Positions 47,385 through 58,324 of a stretch of DNA of 64,000 bases are shown here, piece by piece. The notes beneath the pieces are model-generated. The model was not told where the DNA came from. It searched no databases and saw nothing but the letters and a program-made list of their open reading frames with translations. This DNA comes from Trifolium pratense (taxonomy: Eukaryota > Streptophyta > Magnoliopsida > Fabales > Fabaceae). The translations under genes and the position numbers were made by a program. Numbering within the stretch: the first letter of the stretch is position 1; every line of letters starts with the position of its first letter. The DNA is taken from positions 57,434,439 through 57,498,438 of the forward strand of contig NC_060062.1 of the NCBI RefSeq assembly GCF_020283565.1, in the 5' to 3' direction.

Positions 47385-49582
47385 TGTAACACCCTAACCC
47401 ATACTACCCTTAAAAACGTAATTTTAAAAACTTTTTAACAAGTGTAAAGGCAGAGTGCCACGCGGTAATTAAAACACAATGCATGCACACAGAGCGTCAT
47501 GAATTTTAACATGAAGAACAACAGCGGATTCATTCAAACCAAGCATGCATATATATACATATATATATACATAAGCCATATTCATCCCTAAGGATGTCAC
47601 TTATACAAGAACTAGCATATCAAAAGGTAACACCGATATACGATGAAATCCAAGCGTAATCCCCGACTCGATGTTACATTACCACAGCATTTACTATTTA
47701 CAAACTCTAACCAAAAGCTAGTACTAAGAGGAGTAATCTATTCTAAGTCTCCTCACCAAAAGGTACTTCAACACCACGCTGAAACCGCAGTCTAAATGTC
47801 GGCACAGCCCTCAGCCTGAATATCTGAACCCCCAAAGGTCCAGCAAATAACACAAAGCAGAGAGTTAGAAAAACATAATCGCATAACATATGAACATAAG
47901 AAAGGTCTTATACTTTCGAACTACATCATACATATTCTAACTCACGCCAAAACATCGCACTAAACGATTATCAATTAATACGGTTCAACACAATTCAACC
48001 AACTAATGTCACATACCATTTATCAAATATATGCGCATTTACCCTAAGGTATCTAATGCCAATTAATTCACTGTCATGCCATCCCTAGACATAACTAAAT
48101 GCATGTGGTACCAAGATGTCTCACCAACGGTGGACCAAGAACAGTTTTATATCATGCTGGATATGTCGGAACTTACCGAACCATCTTATCTCCCTTGGAT
48201 AAGCCAACACAGTTTTATATCCTGTTGGATAGCAACTCCGGACTCATGGATTCATCTAATCCGATCCTCGGCTTCATTATGGACACATAATCCATTTTCG
48301 TTATTGGAACCCAAGTTTCCAATGTTCACATACAATCATGAATGCATGTATGCATACACATATCAACCATATGATATTCTCTAGCTTGAAGCTACTCTTT
48401 TATGAATGCGGGAACACAATCCTAACACATTCACTTAACATTACAAATTAATGTCAAAACATCACATTGCTCACTTTAAGCTACAACTTATTGCATACAC
48501 GTTTATCAATCATATAACGATTAACAATAAGCATTAACAGTATCAACATGTATCAATAATCATGTAAGGATACTCTTAAACCATGTTACAAGTGCCTAAT
48601 CACACTTACAAACATCAACAAAAATTGCAGGTTCAGTACTATTCGCTAAGCGAATCCGTAGCGAACAGGTAGCGAACTTATTCGCTAAGCGAAGCTCAGT
48701 TCGCTGTAGCGAACTACATCAGAGGATTACAGGTACATGGCGAACAGGTAGCGAGCTCGTGGCGAACAGGTTCGCTGTAGCGAACTCCTGGTCGCTTAGC
48801 GAACTACACCAGAAAGAAAATCTGTTCTTGAGTTTTCTAAGGCGGTTTAACATTGAATCAACTCAAAAATTCATCCAAACATGTTATAAATTCTTATAAA
48901 CAGCCATTCCAAACATATATGGTATCAAGGAACATTAATCATCTCTTCCAAACATCCAAATACCTCAAATAATCAAAATCATGCCAATTTCTTGGGTTTT
49001 AAGTAACTTTCATAAACTTTTTCAACATGATCCAAACATATACATATTTATCATGAAATCAAGCTAGTGATTAACACACACCAAGTAATGATGAAGAACA
49101 TCACACTCACATACAAAAGCTTAATCAAAAGTCTAAAAGAAATTGAGTGGGAGAGTTCGGGAATGGAGACATAGACAATCTCCCCTCTCCTTGCCACTCA
49201 AGAATCATGAATTCTAATCTCTTACCTTAAGCAAAGATGATGATCCAAGCCTTTCCTCTCCTCTCTTGCTCGTGATTCTCCTAGCCAAAACCCTAGCTTA
49301 GCTTTGCTCTTGCTCTTACTCACTCAAAGCTCAAAGAAAATGAATTGTGATACTATTCATGTGTTTGACTTGCTACATATACTACTTCTATTGTCATGAA
49401 CCAAGCCCAATTGGCTTAGGCCCATTGCCTCTCACGCCCATAAGCCCAAAACAAGTGTTCTCGCGTCTAATAACTTACGTTCGGCTAAATAATTATTCGT
49501 CGCTCACTAAAATAATAAAAGCCAATTAATAAATAAAATAACATTTAATAAAATATACGAATACGAAAAATGGGTCGTTACA
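47385..49582 (-). repeat. 3' LTR of the Tekay-type element
   Basis: 2,198 bp. Contains the palindrome cluster at 48641-48805. Small open frames in it (for example 48076-48384) are repeated in the other LTR and are not genes. Confidence 0.92.
48641..48805. repeat. Palindrome cluster (TTCGCTAAGCGAA type) in the Tekay LTR
   Basis: Perfect inverted repeats ATTCGCTAAGCGAAT (48641-48655), TTCGCTAAGCGAA (48681-48693), AGTTCGCTGTAGCGAACT (48698-48715) and GTTCGCTGTAGCGAAC (48770-48785), with half-sites GCGAACAGGTAGCGA between. The same cluster lies at 55323-55487 in the other LTR. Confidence 0.85.
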
Positions 49583-49596
49583 ATCCTACCCCCCTT
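49583..49596 (-). other. Polypurine tract of the Tekay-type element
   Basis: Minus-strand AAGGGGGGTAGGAT next to the LTR start. Confidence 0.85.
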
Positions 49597-49697
49597 AAAA
49601 GAATTTCGCCCTCGAAATTACCTAGAAACAGATCGGGATAAGAATCTCTCATCTTGCTTTCCAACTCCCACGTTGCATTCTCACCAGCCGGTCCTCC

Positions 49698-52600
49698 CTA
49701 CACGACTTTCACGGATGCAATCTCTTTGTTTCTCAACCTCTTCACTTCTCTCCCTTCGATTCTCAAAGGCACAGTCTCGATGGTCAAGTCATCCCTCACT
49801 TGAACATCGTCCGATTCTATCACGTGTGCCAGATCAGACACATACTTGCGCAACTGTGATACATGGAAAACATCGTGCAAATTCGCCAATGATGGCGGTA
49901 ATGCAATCCTATACGCAACTTTCCCAACTCGCTTCAAAATCTCAAACGGCCCAATAAACCTCGACGTCAACTTTCGCGACTTCAACGCACGTCCTACTCC
50001 AGTAGTCGATGTAACCCGTAGGAATACATGATCCCCCTCTTGAAATTCAATGTCCTTCCTCCTCTTATCATGATAACTCTTCTGTCGACTCTGAGACGCT
50101 TTCATCTTCTCACGAATCATCCGAATCTTCTCTGTTGTTTCTTGTACAATCTCTGGTCCAAGAATTGCACCTTCTCCAGTTTCATACCAACACAGAGGTG
50201 TCCTACACCTTCTCCCATACAAAGCCTCAAACGGTGCCATTCCGATACTAGAATGGTAACTGTTGTTGTATGTAAACTCTACCAACGGCAAACAAGAATC
50301 CCAATTCACGTTTTGCTCCAAAACACAAGCTCTCAACAAATCCTCTAAGGATTGTATCGTCCTCTCCGACTGACCATCTGTCTGAGGATGATAAGCTGAA
50401 CTCAACCTCAACTTCGTTCCTAAAGCTTCTTGCAAGCTTTCCCAAAATCTAGAAGTAAATCTCGGATCTCTATCCGAAATAATACTTGTTGGAATACCAT
50501 GTAGCTTCACAATCTGCTCCACATAAATCTCGGCCAACTTAGGCACCAAAGTACCTTTCCTGATAGCAATGAAGTGAGCACACTTCGTCAGACGATCTAC
50601 CACTACCCAAATCACCTCGTTACTTTTCTTGGTCTTCGGTAAACCTCCCACAAAATCCATTGCAATGCTATCCCATTTCCATTCGGGTATAAACATTGGT
50701 TGCAACAAACCAAACGGCTTCTGATGTTCAATCTTCGATTTCTGACAAGTTAAGCATGAATAAACAAATTCAGAAATTTGCCTCTTCATTTCCGGCCACC
50801 AAAATAACTTCCTCAAATCCTGATACATCTTGGTTACTCCAGGATGAATACTCAAACCACTTCTGTGACCTTCTTCCATGATCATTCTCTTTAATTCGGG
50901 TACATCCGGTACACAAACTCTTCCTTGAAATCTCATGACTCCACTTTCGTCAATCTTGATATTGGTCTCCTTGCCTTCATTGATGAGTACCATCTTCTCC
51001 ATCAATTTCTTATCCGATTTCTGACGTTCTTTAATATCCTCTAGAAAAGGATTCGTCAATCTTAACATTCCAATCTTCACACTTGAAGAAGTAACCTCAC
51101 ACACAAGACTCAAGTCTCGGAATTCTTCAATCAACTCTAACTCTCTCACCATCAATGATGACATATGCAAAGTTTTCCTACTTAGTGCATCGGCCACCAC
51201 ATTGGCTTTTCCGGGGTGATAACTCAATTCAAAATCGTAGTCCTTTAAGAATTCGAGCCATCTTCGTTGCCTCATATTCAACTCCTTCTGGTCGAATAAG
51301 TATTTCAGACTCTTGTGATCACTAAACACTTCAAACCTCGATCCATACAAGTAGTGTCTCCACACTTTCAAAGCAAACACCACTGCGGCTAACTCCAAAT
51401 CATGCGTTGGATAGTTCCTCTCGTGAACCTTCAGTTGTCTTGAAACATATGCTACCACATTACCCCCTTGCATAAGCACTCCACCAAGTCCTAACTTCGA
51501 AGCATCGCAATACACGACGAACGACTCTTTGGCATCGGGTAAAATCAACACGGGTGCAGTAGTCAATCTTCTCTTGAGCTCTTGGAAACTCTTCTCACAA
51601 ATACCATCCCAAACAAACGCTTGATCTTTCCTTGTCAACTTGGTTAACGGTAAAGCCAACTTCGAAAAACCTTCGATGAATCTTCTATAATAACCGGCTA
51701 AACCAAGGAAACTTCTAATCTCTGAAACAGATTCCGGCGTTCCCCACTGTGACACAGCGTCAACCTTCGCAGGATCTACTGCGATTCCTCCACTTGAAAT
51801 TATATGCCCTAGGAAACTCACCTCTTTCATCCAAAATTCACACTTCGACAACTTGGCATACAACTTCTTCTCCTTCAAAACTTGCAAAACAATCCTCAAG
51901 TGCTCTTCGTGCTCTTCCTCGGATTTTGAGTAAATCAAAATGTCGTCAATGAACACCACCACGAATCTATCCAAAAATGAATGGAAAATTCGGTTCATAT
52001 ACTCCATGAAAACTCCAGGTGCATTGGTCACACCAAACGGCATAACTGAATACTCGTAGTGCCCATACCTCGTCCTAAATGCAGTCTTAGGTATGTCTTC
52101 CGTCTTCACTCTAATCTGATGGTATCCAGATCTCAAATCGATCTTACTAAACACGCAAGCTCCAACTAGTTGATCCATCAAATCATCTATCCTCGGAAGT
52201 GGATATTTATTCTTGATCGTCACTTTGTTCAACTGACGATAGTCTATACATAATCTCATGCTTCCATCTTTCTTCTTCACAAGCAATACCGGCGCTCCCC
52301 ATGGCGAAACACTCGGTCGAACAAACCTCTTCTCAAGCAGCTCTTCAAGTTGCTTCTTCAATTCATTCAACTCAGACGCTGACATTCGATACGGCGCCAT
52401 CGATATCGGACTAGTTCCAGGTACTAGGTCGATAGAAAACTCTACCTCTCGCTTTGGAGGCACGTCAGATATGTCATCCGGAAACACATCTGGGAATTCA
52501 CAAACGATCGGTAACTCTTCTATCTTAACTCCTCCTTCGAGTTTCAATGATGCAAACATCATGAACATCTCAGCATGTTCTTTCAACGCTTCCGATACTT

Positions 52601-53960
52601 CCTTCCCGCTCATCAAATGCAAGTTCTCCTCCGGCTTCGGAAAAACAACGGCCTTCTCACGACAGTTGATATGAATCCGGTTGAAGATTAACCAATTCAT
52701 ACCAAAAATTACATCCATTCCACTAAGTGGAATACATACTAAATCCATACCAAAGTGCTTATCAAAAATGGTTACGGGGCAATTACGACATACTTGTCGG
52801 GTAATCACTGAACCATTAGCAGGAGTTTCTATTTCCATCCTACCCATCATATCCGTTAAAGGAATACTAAGACGCTTCGCACAATCCAAAGAAATAAAAG
52901 AATGCGTCGCTCCCGTATCTATAATCGCAATTAAAGGAGTGTCATAGATGAAACACGTACCTCTAATGAGATTGTCCTCAAGGCTAGCATCCTCTCCACT
53001 CAAAGCAAACACCTTGCCCATCACCTTCTTGGGCTTCTTACAAGTCGGACTCTTGTGGCCTTCTTCACCACAATTGAAACACACCACTTTTGTCCTACAC
53101 ACTTCGGTCTTGTGGCCCAGTTTTCCACAATTCTTACACCTATCTCCCTTCTTCGGGCAATCATAAGACATATGACCCCTTTCTCCACAGTTGTAACAAT
53201 TTCCATTCACCGGCTTCTTACCACCACTTGTATTACCCCTACCGCGGTTATCATAAGGTTTTCCGCGCTCTTGCCCTTTCCCTTTTCGGTCGTTCACAGC
53301 TTTGTAGTAATTCACCTTAGCTCTACCATCTTCATCACAAATCCTACTCTTGTTCACAAGGGTCGCGAAATCCCTTATCTGTGAAAATCCAATCATATGC
53401 TTAATGTCTGGACGTAGACCACTTTCAAACTTCACGCACTTGTCGTTCTCCGCTTCCAAAGTGTTGTAATGCGGACTAAACGCACACAAAGTCTCAAACT
53501 TGACGGCATAGTCAGCTACCGTCATATTTCCCTGTTTCAACTCTATGAATTCCACCACTTTCTTATTCCTCACATCCACAGGAAAATACTTAACCAAAAA
53601 TTCTCTTTTAAACATTGCCCATGGTATAGCCATACCACCGGGTCCTAGCCTCAACTTGGCGTTCTTCCACCACACGTTCGCTTCCTCACGCAACACATAT
53701 GTCCCAAGGGTTGTCTTCCCTTCCTCGGAACAATCCATTGCTTCAAAAATTATTTCAAGTTCCTCCAGCCACTTGTGAGCTCCATCCGGGTTGTAACCTC
53801 CGGTAAATGTTGGCGGTTTCTGCTTCATGAACCTTTCCAACCTCATCTCTACCTCTCTTCCAGGTTGATGATCTCTAACCACTATGTTGGTGAGTGTGGC
53901 CAAAGCTTCCGCAATCTGAGCATTCGTTCTTGCAGCAGCCATGATTCCTGAACGAATCAC
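49698..53960 (-). CDS. Tekay-type gag-pol polyprotein, 1,420 aa, chromodomain truncated by amber stop
   Basis: Single uninterrupted frame; the likely start is the ATG at 53942 (MAAARTNAQ), six codons inside the open frame. Domains in approximate order: gag (residues 60-190); three CCHC knuckles (255-308: [42 protein letters not shown]); protease [10 protein letters not shown] (~347); RT with [12 protein letters not shown] (~548) and catalytic FIDDILIYS (670-678); RNase H with D819, E856 and D881; integrase zinc region HX6H...CLTC (1032-1072); and integrase D1102, D1163 and E1199 with 35 residues between the last two. The frame ends at TAG (49698-49700) in the chromodomain at VKVV; codons beyond it still read GGPAGENATWELESKM and SYPDLF, the normal end. 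It encodes all enzymes for copying and integration; targeting by the chromodomain may be impaired. Confidence 0.93.
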   Translation of the reverse strand: MIRSGIMAAARTNAQIAEALATLTNIVVRDHQPGREVEMRLERFMKQKPPTFTGGYNPDGAHKWLEELEIIFEAMDCSEEGKTTLGTYVLREEANVWWKNAKLRLGPGGMAIPWAMFKREFLVKYFPVDVRNKKVVEFIELKQGNMTVADYAVKFETLCAFSPHYNTLEAENDKCVKFESGLRPDIKHMIGFSQIRDFATLVNKSRICDEDGRAKVNYYKAVNDRKGKGQERGKPYDNRGRGNTSGGKKPVNGNCYNCGERGHMSYDCPKKGDRCKNCGKLGHKTEVCRTKVVCFNCGEEGHKSPTCKKPKKVMGKVFALSGEDASLEDNLIRGTCFIYDTPLIAIIDTGATHSFISLDCAKRLSIPLTDMMGRMEIETPANGSVITRQVCRNCPVTIFDKHFGMDLVCIPLSGMDVIFGMNWLIFNRIHINCREKAVVFPKPEENLHLMSGKEVSEALKEHAEMFMMFASLKLEGGVKIEELPIVCEFPDVFPDDISDVPPKREVEFSIDLVPGTSPISMAPYRMSASELNELKKQLEELLEKRFVRPSVSPWGAPVLLVKKKDGSMRLCIDYRQLNKVTIKNKYPLPRIDDLMDQLVGACVFSKIDLRSGYHQIRVKTEDIPKTAFRTRYGHYEYSVMPFGVTNAPGVFMEYMNRIFHSFLDRFVVVFIDDILIYSKSEEEHEEHLRIVLQVLKEKKLYAKLSKCEFWMKEVSFLGHIISSGGIAVDPAKVDAVSQWGTPESVSEIRSFLGLAGYYRRFIEGFSKLALPLTKLTRKDQAFVWDGICEKSFQELKRRLTTAPVLILPDAKESFVVYCDASKLGLGGVLMQGGNVVAYVSRQLKVHERNYPTHDLELAAVVFALKVWRHYLYGSRFEVFSDHKSLKYLFDQKELNMRQRRWLEFLKDYDFELSYHPGKANVVADALSRKTLHMSSLMVRELELIEEFRDLSLVCEVTSSSVKIGMLRLTNPFLEDIKERQKSDKKLMEKMVLINEGKETNIKIDESGVMRFQGRVCVPDVPELKRMIMEEGHRSGLSIHPGVTKMYQDLRKLFWWPEMKRQISEFVYSCLTCQKSKIEHQKPFGLLQPMFIPEWKWDSIAMDFVGGLPKTKKSNEVIWVVVDRLTKCAHFIAIRKGTLVPKLAEIYVEQIVKLHGIPTSIISDRDPRFTSRFWESLQEALGTKLRLSSAYHPQTDGQSERTIQSLEDLLRACVLEQNVNWDSCLPLVEFTYNNSYHSSIGMAPFEALYGRRCRTPLCWYETGEGAILGPEIVQETTEKIRMIREKMKASQSRQKSYHDKRRKDIEFQEGDHVFLRVTSTTGVGRALKSRKLTSRFIGPFEILKRVGKVAYRIALPPSLANLHDVFHVSQLRKYVSDLAHVIESDDVQVRDDLTIETVPLRIEGREVKRLRNKEIASVKVV

Positions 53961-54050
53961 AACTAGACGTTAGAAAGTACTAACAGTGTTCCCTACACAT
54001 GCTCATACGGGGAAAAGAAAAGTCCTAATTGGTTCACACGAACCAACCAG

Positions 54051-54062
54051 GCTCTGATACCA
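54051..54062 (-). other. Primer binding site of the Tekay-type element
   Basis: Minus-strand TGGTATCAGAGC four bases from the 5' LTR end. Confidence 0.9.
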
Positions 54063-54066
54063 CTAT

Positions 54067-56264
54067 TGTAACACCCTAACCCATACTACCCTTAAAAACG
54101 TAATTTTAAAAACTTTTTAACAAGTGTAAAGGCAGAGTGCCACGCGGTAATTAAAACACAATGCATGCACACAGAGCGTCATGAATTTTAACATGAAGAA
54201 CAACAGCGGATTCATTCAAACCAAGCATGCATATATATACATATATATATACATAAGCCATATTCATCCCTAAGGATGTCACTTATACAAGAACTAGCAT
54301 ATCAAAAGGTAACACCGATATACGATGAAATCCAAGCGTAATCCCCGACTCGATGTTACATTACCAGAGCATTTACTATTTACAAACTCTAACCAAAAGC
54401 TAGTACTAAGAGGAGTAATCTATTCTAAGTCTCCTCACCAAAAGGTACTTCAACACCACGCTGAAACCGCAGTCTAAATGTCGGCACAGCCCTCAGCCTG
54501 AATATCTGAACCCCCAAAGGTCCAGCAAATAACACAAAGCAGAGAGTTAGAAAAACATAATCGCATAACATATGAACATAAGAAAGGTCTTATACTTTCG
54601 AACTACATCATACATATTCTAACTCACGCCAAAACATCGCACTAAACGATTATCAATTAATACGGTTCAACACAATTCAACCAACTAATGTCACATACCA
54701 TTTATCAAATATATGCGCATTTACCCTAAGGTATCTAATGCCAATTAATTCACTGTCATGCCATCCCTAGACATAACTAAATGCATGTGGTACCAAGATG
54801 TCTCACCAACGGTGGACCAAGAACAGTTTTATATCATGCTGGATATGTCGGAACTTACCGAACCATCTTATCTCCCTTGGATAAGCCAACACAGTTTTAT
54901 ATCCTGTTGGATAGCAACTTCGGACTCATGGATTCATCTAATCCGATCCTCGGCTTCATTATGGACACATAATCCATTTTCGTTATTGGAACCCAAGTTT
55001 CCAATGTTCACATACAATCATGAATGCATGTATGCATACACATATCAACCATATGATATTCTCTAGCTTGAAGCTACTCTTTTATGAATGCGGGAACACA
55101 ATCCTAACACATTCACTTAACATTACAAATTAATGTCAAAACATCACATTGCTCACTTTAAGCTACAACTTATTGCATACACGTTTATCAATCATATAAC
55201 GATTAACAATAAGCATTAACAGTATCAACATGTATCAATAATCATGTAAGGATACTCTTAAACCATGTTACAAGTGCCTAATCACACTTACAAACATCAA
55301 CAAAAATTGCAGGTTCAGTACTATTCGCTAAGCGAATCCGTAGCGAACAGGTAGCGAACTTATTCGCTAAGCGAAGCTCAGTTCGCTGTAGCGAACTACA
55401 TCAGAGGATTACAGGTACATGGCGAACAGGTAGCGAGCTCGTGGCGAACAGGTTCGCTGTAGCGAACTCCTGGTCGCTTAGCGAACTACACCAGAAAGAA
55501 AATCTGTTCTTGTGTTTTCTAAGGCGGTTTAACATTGAATCAACTCAAAAATTCATCCAAACATGTTATAAATTCTTATAAACAGCCATTCCAAACATAT
55601 ATGGTATCAAGGAACATTAATCATCTCTTCCAAACATCCAAATACCTCAAATAATCAAAATCATGCCAATTTCTTGGGTTTTAAGTAACTTTCATAAACT
55701 TTTTCAACATGATCCAAACATATACATATTTATCATGAAATCAAGCTAGTGATTAACACACACCAAGTAATGATGAAGAACATCACACTCACATACAAAA
55801 GCTTAATCAAAAGTCTAAAAGAAATTGAGTGGGAGAGTTCGGGAATGGAGACATAGACAATCTCCCCTCTCCTTGCCACTCAAGAATCATGAATTCTAAT
55901 CTCTTACCTTAAGCAAAGATGATGATCCAAGCCTTTCCTCTCCTCTCTTGCTCGTGATTCTCCTAGCCAAAACCCTAGCTTAGCTTTGCTCTTGCTCTTA
56001 CTCACTCAAAGCTCAAAGAAAATGAATTGTGATACTATTCATGTGTTTGACTTGCTACATATACTACTTCTATTGTCATGAACCAAGCCCAATTGGCTTA
56101 GGCCCATTGCCTCTCACGCCCATAAGCCCAAAACAAGTGTTCTCGCGTCTAATAACTTACGTTCGGCTAAATAATTATTCGTCGCTCACTAAAATAATAA
56201 AAGCCAATTAATAAATAAAATAACATTTAATAAAATATACGAATACGAAAAATGGGTCGTTACA
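54067..56264 (-). repeat. 5' LTR of the Tekay-type element
   Basis: 2,198 bp, three differences from 47385-49582 by eye (CAC/CAG near 54366, CTC/TTC near 54920, GAG/GTG near 55513). Confidence 0.92.
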
Positions 56265-57254
56265 GATGACATATTACTCATTGGAAACGATGTCCCTACC
56301 TTACAACAAGTTAAAACTTGGTTAGGGAAATGCTTTTCTATGAAGGACGTTGGCGAAGCAGCCTATATATTAGGAATGAGAATCTATAGAGATAGATCAC
56401 AAAGACTGCTTGGCCTAAGTCAAAGTACATATATAGATAAAGTGCTAAGGCGCTTTAATATGCATGATTCCAAGAAAGGATTCATACCTATGCAGCATGG
56501 GCTGTGTCTGTCAAAAACACAATCCCCTTCAACAAAAGAAGAAAGGGATCGCATGAATGAGATTCCATATGCGTCTGCAATTGGATCTATCATGTATGCC
56601 ATGTTATGTACTCGTCCAGATGTCTCGTATGCTTTAAGTGCAACGAGCAGGTACCAATCTGATCCCGGTGAGAGTCACTGGATAGCTGTCAAGAATATCC
56701 TTAAGTACTTGAGAAGGACTAAAGATTCATTCTTGATATTTGGAAACATGGAAGAGCTTGCGGTAGTTGGATATACCGACGCTAGTTTCCAGACAGATAA
56801 GGATGACTTCAGATCGCAATCTGGTTATGTGTTCTGCTTAAATGGTGGCGCTGTAAGCTGGAAAAGTTCGAAGCAAGAAACAGTTGCTGATTCTACGACC
56901 AAGGCCGAGTATATTGCCGCATCAAGTGCAGCAAAGGAAGCTGTTTGGATCAAGAAGTTCATAAGTGAACTTGGCATAGTCCCTAGCATTGTGGATCCCA
57001 TTGATCTCTACTGTGATAACAATGGAGCTATCGCACAAGCTAAGGAGCCTAGATCTCACCAATGATCCAAACACATGCTCAGGCGTTATCATCTCATCCG
57101 AGAGATCGTTGATCGCGGAGATGTGAAAATATGCAAAGTACCTACACTTGACAATATTGCAGACCCACTGACAAAGCCTCTTGCTCAGCAGAAGCATGAT
57201 GGACATACTAGATCTATGGGTATTAGAGGAATGCCTGATTGGCTCTGGTGCTAG
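56265..57254 (+). pseudogene. Copia D RT C-terminus and RNase H
   Basis: After the duplicated GATGA the frame continues ILLIGNDV, then FSMKDVGEAAYILGMRIYRD. It passes the RT connection and RNase H: GYTDASFQTDKDD, GGAVSWKSSKQETVADST, KAEYIAAS and LYCDNNGAIAQAK, with the expected acidic residues. A TGA at 57063-57065 replaces the arginine expected after RSHQ in RSHQRSKH-type sequences. In-frame sequence continues to NIADPLTKPLAQQKHDGH and ends at a natural-looking TAG (57252-57254). Thus RNase H lacks its last histidine-containing segment unless the stop is read through. Confidence 0.88.
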
Positions 57255-57262
57255 TGGGAGAT
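57254..57262 (+). other. Polypurine tract of copia D
   Basis: GTGGGAGAT directly before the 3' LTR. Confidence 0.8.
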
Positions 57263-58038
57263 TGTTGGTGTAAGCCCTAGAGGCCAATACTTTTGATGCT
57301 TGTATCAATTTATTATTAATAAATAAAAGGCATTTCTTTATTATGTTTGTATGTCCAAAATGATAAAGTCCCTAGAATAGTTGAATCCATTTAACTATTC
57401 TTAAAGTATCCGTAGTCGAGTTTTATTATGAATTGGGATAATAATAAAACATAGAGACAATTATGAAGATAGAGACTAAGGACAGCCTAGTGTGAGATAA
57501 GGAACACCATAAGGTACGGTGTACCTCAGAGGAATATGGAGATGTGATAAGGGTATCACGGGAATTAAATAAGCGGTACACCATCTGGTATGGTGAGGGA
57601 GCGTCCATGTGTACATGACACATGGGGCAAGCGCCCCTTTGGTTATTTAATGAAAAGGGCTTTAGTGTAATTTGGGCCCAATGACAAGTGTTTTTGTCTT
57701 GGTGCACAAGACAAGGAATTCTATAAATAGAACCCTTGTGATGGTGAGAAAATCACTTGAAGCAAATTCTCTTGTTAAACCCTAAATCCTAATTCCTCCC
57801 ACCTCTCACTAAAAACCTTCATCCTTGGAGCTAGCACTCTTCTTGAAGGTTGTTGTTCGTGTGGACTAGCTAGAGGCGTTGCCGTTCATCTTCAACGCTC
57901 GTGATCAATTTTGATTATGAATCAAATCTCATCCTTCACAAGAGGTAAAAGTTCTTAACACGAATCATGCTCATTCGTAAGGATCAACAAAGGAAAATTT
58001 TAAATTCCGCTGCCCTTTTTAATCACTATTTTCCTTCA
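57263..58038 (+). repeat. 3' LTR of copia D, internally deleted
   Basis: 776 bp against 1,354 bp for the 5' LTR. The missing part corresponds to about 41612-42190; the junction is at about 57477. Ends and TATA box are kept. Confidence 0.9.
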
Positions 58039-58324
58039 CTCATCACTTAAAACGTATACAACTTTTTTTAAGGTTAAGAAGAAAAACATTTTCTGTTGCC
58101 AACGTTTGAAGTGGAGTTCTTCAAACTTAAACGGTCTTTCAGTTGCACCAACAACCGAATTGCCAATAACATCTCTAGTATCCATAGCAGTTTTGGAAAC
58201 GTCTTAAAATTGTTGTTTTTGATATTGAAAAAATAATTTTCTAAAAATTTAGAACTGAAGATTTTATTGGCTGAGTCGCGTACTAGGTCGCTCTCTTTAA
58301 GATGTTTCGCGGTACTGCTGAAAT
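58039..58324 (-). pseudogene. Copia B gag N-terminal piece
   Basis: Matches 6827-7100 of copia A. The minus strand encodes ATERPF and related gag-start residues, FKFEG being altered here (LSLKNS in the open frame), and runs into the leader. It is flanked by copia D (58038) and a CACTA element (58325). A frameshift near 58200 relative to copia A is visible (GAAACG against GAAAACG). Confidence 0.75.

Larger units (their letters stand above)
47385..56264 (-). mobile_element. Tekay-type Ty3/gypsy (chromovirus) element, young and nearly intact
   Basis: 8,880 bp flanked by GATGA (47380-47384 and 56265-56269). Both LTRs (47385-49582 and 54067-56264) are 2,198 bp, and I count three substitutions between them (about 0.14%). 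Ends TGTAACGACCC... and ...GGGTGTTACA on the minus strand, primer site at 54051-54062, polypurine tract at 49583-49596. One gag-pol frame of 1,420 codons. The Tekay/Del clade is inferred from single-ORF layout, PR-RT-RH-IN order and C-terminal chromodomain remnant. Confidence 0.92.
41401..58038 (+). mobile_element. Copia D: plus-strand Ty1/copia element containing a Tekay element
   Basis: Flanked by CTCAT (41396-41400 and 58039-58043) within copia B gag. 5' LTR 41401-42754, primer site 42756, gag-pol in one frame from 44392 to 57254 (interrupted by stops and by the Tekay insertion 47385-56264), purine tract, and 3' LTR 57263-58038, which has lost about 578 bp internally. Shared LTR parts differ at about nine sites by eye (about 1.2%), older than the Tekay element inside it. 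Confidence 0.9.

Noticed and set aside
48076..48384. 102-codon plus-strand frame, repeated at 54758-55066
   Set aside because: Located in both Tekay LTRs, opposite to the element direction, with no recognisable protein features.
52258..53384. Plus-strand frames opposite the Tekay gag-pol
   Set aside because: Shadows of the 1,420-codon coding frame on the other strand.
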